Of a DNA stretch of 5,050 nt, positions 1-5,050 are shown piece after piece. A program made the position numbers and the translations under genes. The notes beneath the pieces were generated by a model that saw only the letters and a program-made list of their open reading frames with translations, made no database searches and was not told the origin of the DNA. How positions within the stretch are numbered: position 1 is the first letter of the stretch; the number at the start of each line of letters is the position of its first letter. The DNA comes from Lachnospira sp. (GTDB lineage Bacteria > Bacillota > Clostridia > Lachnospirales > Lachnospiraceae), in contig JAGAJD010000289.1 of assembly GCA_017626275.1 (NCBI GenBank), forward strand, positions 1-5,050, read 5' to 3'.

Positions 1-210
1 GCAAGCATAATAAGCAGCCGTACCGAGCCGCTCTGGTACGGTGCAGGTCTTGTGTTCGGTGCTTTCTGCGGCTGGACATACGGCTACTTTCGTCTGCGGT
101 GGCTGGAAAAAAATATAAGCAGCCATATTTTCTGCAATGGAACAATTATAAAGCAGGTTACAGGAAAACGTCCGTCAGGACAGGTTTATCCTGAACAGAA
201 GAGGAGGTAA
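1..210 (+). CDS. C-terminal end of a PelG-like exopolysaccharide transporter (partial, 5' cut)
   Basis: Frame 1 is open from the window edge to TAA at 208-210 and gives 69 residues with no start, so this is the tail of a larger gene. It holds one hydrophobic segment (about residues 11-30, beginning LWYGAGLVFG), then a basic stretch (RLRWLEKN, 31-38), then SHIFCNG (41-47) and a polar tail ending in two arginines. A last membrane helix of the form YG.G followed by R.R.L..N and a terminal FC is what I recall of the C-terminus of PelG, the polytopic inner-membrane protein of Pel polysaccharide export, including Firmicute versions. This rests on a short tail and memory of the family. Another polytopic polysaccharide-export protein is possible. 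The last two codons (AGG AGG) double as the ribosome binding site of the next gene, so the two are translationally linked. Its base composition (101 G+C in 210, hand count) is higher than that of the genes downstream. Confidence 0.55.
   Translation, partial: ASIISSRTEPLWYGAGLVFGAFCGWTYGYFRLRWLEKNISSHIFCNGTIIKQVTGKRPSGQVYPEQKRR
202..207 (+). promoter_or_regulatory. Shine-Dalgarno AGGAGG for the DUF2304 gene
   Basis: A perfect AGGAGG lies inside the last two sense codons of the upstream gene. Two ATG codons follow in frame, at 211 and 214. The spacer is 3 bases to the first and 6 bases to the second, so the second is the better start. Confidence 0.8.
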
Positions 211-213
211 ATG

Positions 214-594
214 ATGAATCCGTTAATATCACGCATAATTTTTGTTATTTTAGGTATATTTTTGTTTGCAGGGGCATTTATTTCTTATTCCTGCAAACGA
301 CTTAATGAACGCATTATGCTTAGCTGGAGTATTTTTTCGCTTATTCTGATTCTGCTTGGAGCCGTTCCTGCCCTGTCCGACTGGTGCAGCGGCTTTAACC
401 GGACGGAAACTGTCGGTCTTTTTATTATACTTTCAGCGATAATAATAATTTTATTTAAGCTCTCTGAATATGTTTCAATACTAAGCAGGAAAAATCAGGA
501 GCTTGCCATGCATGTTTCACTGCTGAATCAGGAAAACGAAAGAATCCTTTCTGAATTACAGCAGATTACAGGAAAGAGTAAAACAGAATTATAG
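214..594 (+). CDS. DUF2304 family small membrane protein
   Basis: This 126-residue protein has three hydrophobic segments at about residues 5-25, 35-53 and 65-82, then a charged tail (about 84-117) with regular leucines and many E, Q, N and K, likely a coiled coil facing the cytoplasm. This layout, with a short polar loop after the second helix (SDWCSGFNRTE, 55-65), matches the DUF2304 family, whose members are about 110-130 residues long. The biochemical role of the family is not established. Its genes are often found beside DPM1-like GT2 glycosyltransferases in surface polysaccharide loci, and such a GT2 gene lies two genes downstream here, so a membrane anchor or partner role is a reasonable inference. 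The start at 214 is preferred over the adjacent in-frame ATG at 211 because the AGGAGG spacer is 6 rather than 3 bases. Its TAG stop overlaps the AGGA of the next gene. Confidence 0.8.
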   Translation: MNPLISRIIFVILGIFLFAGAFISYSCKRLNERIMLSWSIFSLILILLGAVPALSDWCSGFNRTETVGLFIILSAIIIILFKLSEYVSILSRKNQELAMHVSLLNQENERILSELQQITGKSKTEL

Positions 595-604
595 GAATAA
601 ATTC

Positions 605-1810
605 ATGAAAAAGAAAATACTTTTTGTTATTAATACACTTGGACGTGCAGGTGCAGAGACTGCATTGACTGCATTACTAAGACAGCTTGACCCGGATAAA
701 TTCGATATTTCACTTTATGTACTGTGCAATCAGGGAGAGATCGTTCACGAGCTGCCGCATTTTGTAAAGCTTTTAAACACTAATTACTGTGACAGCTCCG
801 TTCTGACTGCCGAGGGAAAAAAGAAGCTCACTGCAAATATATTTAAAAAATGCTTTCACCATAATGCATTTATTAAAAATATACCTTACATATTTAAAAA
901 TGTTTTTCTGACGCTTAAGCGCAGACAGAAGCTTCTTCCTGAAAAATTATTATGGAAAACCGTTTCTGACGGCTCGGAATATTTTTCGGAAAACTATGAT
1001 CTGGCAGTGGCTTACCTTGAAGGCGGTTCAGCATACTATGTATCGCAGCATGTACATGCAAGAAAAAAAGCTGCCTTTATCCACGTAGATTACATAAAAG
1101 CCGGATATACACGTGACCTGGATTTAAGCTGCTATACAGGGTTTGACAGCATTTTTACTGTTTCGGATGAGGTAAAGACTGCATTTTTATCTGTCTATCC
1201 TGAATGTAAAAACAACACTAAAGTATTTCATAATTTTATAGATGAAGAAAAATTATTTAAAAGAGCTGCATATCCCCTGCAGGAAACGCTGAAATCCGGA
1301 ATCCGTCTGCTTACAGTCGGACGTCTCACTGCACAAAAAGGATACGATTATGCAATACGGGCTCTTAAGCTTTTAGTTGAAATGGGGTATCCCGTATACT
1401 GGTATGTAGTAGGTGACGGTCCCGAATATCAGTCTCTTTTAAGACAGGTTAATGAATCAGGACTTTCAGAACGCTTTATTTTTCTTGGTGCAAAGGAAAA
1501 TCCTTATCCATACTATAAAGCGGCCGACATTTATGTACATGCTACACGTTTTGAGGGAAAGAGCATCGCAATACAGGAGGCACAGATTTTAGGACTTCCG
1601 ATTGTTGCCTCTGACTGCAGCGGAAACAGGGAACAGATTGATTCAGGAGTTGACGGACTTTTATGTCCTTTTACACCTGAGGGTATTGCACAAAATATAG
1701 AAAAACTGATTACCGAGTCAGATACTGCTGCGAAATATGCCTACAATGCCTCTCACAAAAAGATAAATCATTATGAAGATTTACAATATATTTTTCAATT
1801 ATTAGAATAA
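605..1810 (+). CDS. Glycosyltransferase family 4 (GT-B fold)
   Basis: This 401-residue retaining glycosyltransferase probably transfers a nucleotide-activated sugar to a lipid-linked glycan at the cytoplasmic face of the membrane. The N-terminal acceptor domain opens with a beta strand and glycine loop (KILFVINTLGRAGAE, 4-18). A basic, less conserved stretch (about 78-115, many K and R) may contact the membrane. The C-terminal nucleotide-sugar domain begins at about residue 233 with LLTVGRL (235-241), followed by GDGP (270-273) and the E-x7-E motif E317 to E325 in FEGKSIAIQEAQ, the diagnostic GT4 feature. SDCSGNREQI and GVDGLL follow, as is typical of the family. Length is normal and nothing is missing. 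AGGA at 593-596 lies 8 bases before the ATG and overlaps the upstream stop; the gap to that gene is 10 bases. The sugar donor and linkage cannot be read from the sequence. Confidence 0.93.
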   Translation: MKKKILFVINTLGRAGAETALTALLRQLDPDKFDISLYVLCNQGEIVHELPHFVKLLNTNYCDSSVLTAEGKKKLTANIFKKCFHHNAFIKNIPYIFKNVFLTLKRRQKLLPEKLLWKTVSDGSEYFSENYDLAVAYLEGGSAYYVSQHVHARKKAAFIHVDYIKAGYTRDLDLSCYTGFDSIFTVSDEVKTAFLSVYPECKNNTKVFHNFIDEEKLFKRAAYPLQETLKSGIRLLTVGRLTAQKGYDYAIRALKLLVEMGYPVYWYVVGDGPEYQSLLRQVNESGLSERFIFLGAKENPYPYYKAADIYVHATRFEGKSIAIQEAQILGLPIVASDCSGNREQIDSGVDGLLCPFTPEGIAQNIEKLITESDTAAKYAYNASHKKINHYEDLQYIFQLLE

Positions 1811-1826
1811 GAATAGGATAAATGCC

Positions 1827-2612
1827 ATGCAAAAAAAAGTATTAATTATTATTCCGGCGTATAACGAAGAAAAGAATATTCCAAAGGTATTAGACCAGCT
1901 TGAACAGCCTGAAATTGCAGATATCGCAGATATTCTTGTAATGAATGACGCTTCCTCCGATAATACCAACTGGATTGTTAAACGCCGCCACCATGCCGTT
2001 GTCACACACGTATTTAATCTCGGCTACGGAAGTGCGCTTCAGTTAGGCTACAAATATGCTATACGCTGCAATTACAGCTATGTTATTCAGATGGACGCTG
2101 ACGGTCAGCATGATGCAGGCAATATTTTAAAAATATACAATGCATTAAAAACTCCTGACGAAAACGGAAATTATCCTGACATTGTATTAGGCTCAAGATA
2201 TCTGACCGACAGTCCGCATTTTGAGACCTCTGCATTAAAGAATTTTGCCTACCTGCTGTTTAGAAAAATTATCAAGGCAGCAACCAAACGGACAATTATG
2301 GACCCAACCACAGGACTTCAGGGACTTAGCCGGCGTGCCACATTATGCTACTCTAAATTCGGCAATTTTGACGACAAATATCCTGATGCAAATATGATTA
2401 CAAATATGCTGCTTTCAGGTTTTAATATAGTGGAAATACCTGCCGTTATGCATAACAGAGAGTATGGAAAAAGTATGCACTCCGGCTTAAAACCTATATG
2501 GTATATGTTTCATATGTTTTTCAGTATTTTGTCTGTTCTTGTACGCCACAAAATTTTGAAAATTGTTCCACATGCGGAGAGTTACGGTAATGATATTCAA
2601 AAAAAGAAATAA
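1827..2612 (+). CDS. Glycosyltransferase family 2, DPM1-like (GT-A fold)
   Basis: This 261-residue inverting GT-A enzyme belongs to the group that includes dolichyl-phosphate-mannose synthase and bacterial polyprenyl-phosphate-sugar synthases. Visible motifs in order: PAYNEE (10-15) and NDASSDNT (40-47) for nucleotide binding; NLGYGSAL (64-71); the metal-binding DADGQH (90-95); LGSRY (121-125); a conserved DPTTGLQGLSR (159-169); and HNREYGKS (209-216). A hydrophobic stretch near the C-terminus (about 224-239) could associate with the membrane, but the two-helix anchor of GtrB-type enzymes is absent. This fits with a separate membrane partner, and a DUF2304 protein is encoded two genes upstream. 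The start ATG at 1827 has AGGA (1815-1818) 8 bases upstream; an ATG at 1822 leads to a stop after seven codons. The 3' end overlaps the next gene by 23 bases. Whether the acceptor is a polyprenyl phosphate or a growing glycan is undetermined. Confidence 0.92.
   Translation: MQKKVLIIIPAYNEEKNIPKVLDQLEQPEIADIADILVMNDASSDNTNWIVKRRHHAVVTHVFNLGYGSALQLGYKYAIRCNYSYVIQMDADGQHDAGNILKIYNALKTPDENGNYPDIVLGSRYLTDSPHFETSALKNFAYLLFRKIIKAATKRTIMDPTTGLQGLSRRATLCYSKFGNFDDKYPDANMITNMLLSGFNIVEIPAVMHNREYGKSMHSGLKPIWYMFHMFFSILSVLVRHKILKIVPHAESYGNDIQKKK
2576..2580 (+). promoter_or_regulatory. Shine-Dalgarno GGAGA setting the DUF4874 gene start
   Basis: GGAGA lies within the end of the GT2 coding sequence, 9 bases before ATG 2590. 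It supports ATG 2590 over the in-frame upstream TTG 2563 and ATG 2572, neither of which has a recognisable ribosome site in front. Confidence 0.65.
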
Positions 2613-3870
2613 ATTTAACAGCAGCATTTCGCAAAAAAATATTAAGAACGTAAGCAACAATCCAAAAAGAGGGTGGTATAGTATATTTCCTTTTACTCTT
2701 CCTGAGATTCCTGACTTTACGGAGCTGTCATATTGCTTAAAGCCTGAGGAAAGTATTGTTCTTGTACGTGTATGCATTAAAAAATATCAAAAACTTCCTC
2801 TTGATAATGCTGCATTATCATGCTTTTGTGAAATACTTGACTTTTTTAAAATGCACCAAAAGGATATAATTCTTCGTGTTATATACGACGATGAGGGAAA
2901 CGGGCTTTTATGGGAGCCTGCCTCAATCTCATTAATAGAAACACATATAAAACAGCTCGGCGAAATTATACGCAGCTATTCCTCATGTATCATGACCACA
3001 CAGGGAATTTTTATAGGAAGCTGGGGCGAAATGCACACCTCAAGATACTTAAGCGGCAAAGAACTTGCCAGATTATTTTTAAGCTTTTATGAGGCTGTAT
3101 GCGGCAGTGTTTCAATGGCAGTCCGAACTCCAATGCAGCTAAGACAGTTGGAAACAGAACTTAAGATACTTTCGCCTGACAATTATCGTGATATATTACA
3201 GCTTATAGGATTATATAACGACGCCATAACAGCGTCTGACACTGATTACGGAACTTATAGCGACACAGATTCCGATATTTACACTGAAAAATGGAGTCGA
3301 AACCGTGAACTTCAATTTCAAAGTAATTTGTGTACCGGCGTATATAACGGCGGAGAAGCTGTATATCCTAACCAACTTAACGATGGCATAAATGCCGTAA
3401 ATACATTAAAAACCATGCACATAACCTACTTAAACAGCCAACATGATTTATCAGTGCTTGACAAATGGAAATCGCTTAAACTGCCCGCTGCCTACGGAAA
3501 TTTAAGCGTATATGATTATATCGGCTCACATCTTGGCTACTGCATGGTTCTGGTTAAGGCAGGACTTGACAAAAAAGCACCGTGCAGCCTGTCGGTTTAT
3601 GTGCGAAACGACGGGTTTGCAGCTCTGTACGATGAAGTCCGGTTAAAAATCAAGGCACATAATTCACAGGGCGAAAGCTTTTATTTTTATTCGCCTTGTG
3701 TTAAAAAAATAACAATCAAAGAAGAACAATGCTTTAACTGTGATATTAAATTGCCATGTACCGGGGAATATATTCTGTCCTGCGTATTAGAACGTGTCAG
3801 TGACAAACGTGAAATCACATTTTATAATGAAGGTCTTGGTACACTTACATTTGTTAAAACGCTTTACTAA
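2590..3870 (+). CDS. DUF4874-DUF4832 domain protein, function unknown
   Basis: From ATG 2590 this is a 426-residue protein. The N-terminal part matches the DUF4874 pattern: NPKRGWY (24-30), ILRVIYD (94-100), a helix ending in HIKQLGEII, TTQGIFIGSWGEMH (136-149, with invariant-looking W145, E147, H149), and VRTP (178-181). IGLYND (206-211), D.GTY (219-223) and NGGE (253-256) follow. The C-terminal part, from SHLGYC (313-318) with NDGFAAL and a beta-rich tail, fits DUF4832. The family is thought to form a TIM-barrel, glycoside-hydrolase-like fold plus a beta-sandwich; no reaction is established to my knowledge. W-G-E and the conserved acidic and basic residues are kept, so the barrel looks intact. 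Relatives are often secreted, yet here the N-terminus (MIFKKRNKFN) is basic and polar with no hydrophobic core, so a cytoplasmic location is inferred. It overlaps the GT2 gene by 23 bases, implying coupled translation. A 27-base longer form from TTG 2563 is possible but also lacks a signal peptide. Confidence 0.8.
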   Translation: MIFKKRNKFNSSISQKNIKNVSNNPKRGWYSIFPFTLPEIPDFTELSYCLKPEESIVLVRVCIKKYQKLPLDNAALSCFCEILDFFKMHQKDIILRVIYDDEGNGLLWEPASISLIETHIKQLGEIIRSYSSCIMTTQGIFIGSWGEMHTSRYLSGKELARLFLSFYEAVCGSVSMAVRTPMQLRQLETELKILSPDNYRDILQLIGLYNDAITASDTDYGTYSDTDSDIYTEKWSRNRELQFQSNLCTGVYNGGEAVYPNQLNDGINAVNTLKTMHITYLNSQHDLSVLDKWKSLKLPAAYGNLSVYDYIGSHLGYCMVLVKAGLDKKAPCSLSVYVRNDGFAALYDEVRLKIKAHNSQGESFYFYSPCVKKITIKEEQCFNCDIKLPCTGEYILSCVLERVSDKREITFYNEGLGTLTFVKTLY

Positions 3871-3871
3871 C

Positions 3872-3876
3872 GGAGG
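3872..3876 (+). promoter_or_regulatory. Shine-Dalgarno GGAGG for the Stealth gene
   Basis: A strong GGAGG sits in the 15-base gap after the DUF4874-DUF4832 gene, 9 bases before ATG 3886. This suggests independent, efficient initiation inside the operon. Confidence 0.75.
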
Positions 3877-3885
3877 TTTATAATT

Positions 3886-4890
3886 ATGCAGAATACTCTT
3901 GATTTTGTCATTACGTGGGTAGACGGAAATGACAAACACTGGCAGAAAGAGAAAAATAAATATACAGCCTCCGGTTTACAAACTGATAACAGGAATGAGC
4001 GTTACCGTGACTGGGATAATCTGCGCTACTGGTTCAGGGGAGTAGAGCAGTGTGCCTCATGGGTACATAAAATTTATTTTGTCACCTGGGGACATATCCC
4101 TAAATGGCTAAACACCGCTCACCCCAAGCTTCAAATCGTAAAACATACAGATTTTATTCCTGAACAATATCTTCCGACATTTAACTCGCATACGATTGAA
4201 TTAAATCTTCACCGTATTTCCGGTTTATCGGAAAATTTTGTTTATTTTAATGACGATGTATTTTTGATACGCCCCGTAACAGCACAGGAATTTTTTAGAA
4301 ACAATCTGCCATGTGATATGCTTGCATTACAGCCGGTTGTTTCCAATCCCGCTAATCCTGTTATGTCGCATATATTTTTAAATAACACTTTAGTGCTGTC
4401 TAAGCATTTTAACAAGCGTGAAAACATCAAATCACAATGGAGAAGCTACTATAAGCCGGGATACCCTGTAAAATATTTCGGATATAATCTGCTTGAGCTT
4501 GCATTTCCGCTTTTTTCCGGTCTGTATACGGCACACGGCCCTGCACCGCTATGCAAAAGCACTTATGAAACTCTCTGGGAAAAGGAGTATAAAGTGTTAG
4601 ATACAACCTGCAGCCACAAATTCCGCCACTGCGATGATGTGAATCAGTATCTTCTAAGGGAATGGCAAAAGCTGTCAGGCCATTTTATGCCTTTTAATGT
4701 GTGCCGTCATTTTGAATATTTTAATGTATCAGATGATAACAGAAAGCTTGTTTCTGCCATAAAGAAACAAAAAAAGCCTGTTATCTGCATAAATGACGCT
4801 AATGACAGGATTGATTTTGAAGCGGCAAAGACTGAGATTAATGCCGCATTTGAAGCAATTTTTCCGAAAAAATCCTCTTTTGAGAGATAA
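3886..4890 (+). CDS. Stealth family sugar-1-phosphate transferase
   Basis: This 334-residue protein carries the conserved regions of the Stealth family, whose members transfer a hexose-1-phosphate from a nucleotide sugar to a glycan and create a phosphodiester; animal GlcNAc-1-phosphotransferase (GNPTAB) is a relative. Region CR1 is DFVITWVDGND (6-16). CR2 runs from RYRDWDNLRYWF (39-50) through KIYFVTWGHIPKWL (62-75) and FNSHTIE (99-105) to YFNDDVFL (120-127), with the FNDD acidic pair likely binding metal. CR3 is around TAHGPAPLCKSTYE (215-228). CR4 is around FRHCDDVNQYL (246-256), ending near ICINDAND (300-307). Length is typical for bacterial members. There is no signal peptide or membrane segment, so it acts in the cytoplasm or at its membrane face. 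It lies 15 bases after the DUF protein and 32 bases before the flippase, which fits a polymer assembled on a lipid carrier and then exported. The donor sugar is not readable. Confidence 0.93.
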   Translation: MQNTLDFVITWVDGNDKHWQKEKNKYTASGLQTDNRNERYRDWDNLRYWFRGVEQCASWVHKIYFVTWGHIPKWLNTAHPKLQIVKHTDFIPEQYLPTFNSHTIELNLHRISGLSENFVYFNDDVFLIRPVTAQEFFRNNLPCDMLALQPVVSNPANPVMSHIFLNNTLVLSKHFNKRENIKSQWRSYYKPGYPVKYFGYNLLELAFPLFSGLYTAHGPAPLCKSTYETLWEKEYKVLDTTCSHKFRHCDDVNQYLLREWQKLSGHFMPFNVCRHFEYFNVSDDNRKLVSAIKKQKKPVICINDANDRIDFEAAKTEINAAFEAIFPKKSSFER

Positions 4891-4910
4891 ACGGATTCTA
4901 TTTATGAAAT

Positions 4911-4914
4911 GGAG
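4911..4914 (+). promoter_or_regulatory. Shine-Dalgarno GGAG for the TTG-started flippase gene
   Basis: GGAG is followed after 8 bases by TTG 4923. An ATG at 4918 is closer but leads to a stop after two codons (ATG CCT TGA), so the site serves the TTG. Confidence 0.7.
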
Positions 4915-4922
4915 AACATGCC

Positions 4923-5050
4923 TTGAAAGAAAAAAGCCGTACCGAATATTCCGCATATAATACGTCCGTCGCTTTAATTTCGCGTGCAGCCGCAATCATT
5001 ATGGGCTACATTGTGCGAATAGTATTCACACACGTTTTAACGGAAGATTA
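4923..5050 (+). CDS. N-terminus of Wzx-type polysaccharide flippase (partial, 3' cut)
   Basis: The frame is open from TTG 4923 to the window edge and gives 42 residues. It starts KEKSRTEYSAYNTSVALISR (2-21), continues into a hydrophobic helix (about 16-38), and reads RIVFTHVLTED at 32-42. A polar, basic start, then N-T-S-V-A..S-R and F-T-H-x-L, is the opening I know from Firmicute lipopolysaccharide or capsule flippases of the MATE-like (MOP) superfamily, usually about 450-520 residues with 12 or more helices. Such proteins move undecaprenyl-diphosphate-linked repeat units across the membrane. The start is forced: the same frame has a TGA at 4905-4907, no ATG lies between it and the conserved sequence, and GGAG precedes TTG at proper distance. 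It follows the Stealth gene by 32 bases and is likely in the same operon. The rest of the protein lies outside the window. Confidence 0.82.
   Translation, partial: MKEKSRTEYSAYNTSVALISRAAAIIMGYIVRIVFTHVLTED

Noticed and set aside
16..26. 11-base match AGCCGTACCGA shared with 4935-4945, both encoding Ser-Arg-Thr-Glu
   Set aside because: The match does not extend in DNA or protein, and the two genes are unrelated here; chance is sufficient.
18..41. Perfect 7-base inverted repeat (CCGTACC / GGTACGG) with a 10-base loop
   Set aside because: It lies within coding sequence, is short, is not followed by a T run, and has no sign of being a terminator or operator.
1802..2005. Antisense open frame of 67 codons under the start of the GT2 gene
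   Set aside because: It is a shadow of a strongly supported glycosyltransferase gene, with no family resemblance of its own.
2600..2606. A AAA AAG slippery heptamer in the GT2 frame just before its stop
   Set aside because: A -1 shift would only add about 15 residues and would not join the DUF4874 frame. The upstream GGAGA is about 19 bases away, further than in dnaX-type sites, and no stem was seen after it.
2487..2777. Antisense open frame of 96 codons across the GT2/DUF4874 junction
   Set aside because: It covers two well supported genes on the other strand. Its hydrophobic stretch comes from antisense A-rich codons.
2910..3092. Sense-strand open frame of 60 codons within the DUF4874 domain
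   Set aside because: It is out of frame over conserved motifs of the main gene and shows no recognisable protein features.
4242..4430. Antisense open frame of 62 codons under the Stealth gene
   Set aside because: It lies opposite the conserved FNDD region and is not supported by any motif.
4891..4922. Possible terminator or promoter in the largest intergenic gap
   Set aside because: The 32-base gap has no inverted repeat with a T run and no convincing -35/-10 pair, so read-through is the simplest view.
4729..4995. Antisense open frame of 88 codons over the Stealth end and flippase start
   Set aside because: Both sense genes have clear family motifs and ribosome sites; the antisense product is basic and featureless.

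Overview
The window is a tightly packed, single-strand run of seven genes (two cut by the window edges) from a surface-polysaccharide biosynthesis locus. The DNA is AT-rich, ribosome sites are purine-rich (AGGAGG, GGAGG, GGAG), and one gene must start at TTG. The flippase N-terminus, Stealth protein and DUF2304 protein resemble versions I know from gut or rumen Clostridia. A Lachnospiraceae-like Firmicute is my best guess, but this is inference and not proof.

Layout, left to right on the + strand: (1) 1-210, the C-terminal 69 residues of a membrane protein that most resembles the end of PelG, the inner-membrane component of Pel-type exopolysaccharide export; (2) 214-594, a small three-helix DUF2304 membrane protein with a coiled-coil tail; (3) 605-1810, a GT-B family 4 glycosyltransferase; (4) 1827-2612, a GT-A family 2 glycosyltransferase of the dolichyl-phosphate-mannose-synthase type; (5) 2590-3870, a DUF4874-DUF4832 protein of unknown function; (6) 3886-4890, a Stealth-family sugar-1-phosphate transferase; (7) 4923 to the window end, the N-terminus of a Wzx-type polysaccharide flippase.

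Intergenic gaps run from 3 to 32 bases, and genes 4 and 5 overlap by 23 bases. No promoter, terminator, tRNA, repeat array, insertion sequence or CRISPR was seen, so the whole window is best read as the interior of one operon. There is no gene-free stretch of 300 bases.

Proposed joint function (inference): the GT2 enzyme makes a lipid-linked sugar or adds a sugar to a lipid carrier, possibly with the DUF2304 protein as membrane partner. The GT4 enzyme extends the glycan, Stealth adds sugar-1-phosphate units to give a phosphodiester-containing polymer, and the flippase moves lipid-linked units outward. The DUF4874-DUF4832 protein is the least understood member: it has a likely glycoside-hydrolase-like barrel but no visible export signal. 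The PelG-like end suggests that a Pel-type export operon abuts or is joined to this cassette. I do not see a clearly new defence or mobile system here; the open question is what the DUF4874-DUF4832 protein does in a cytoplasmic assembly operon.
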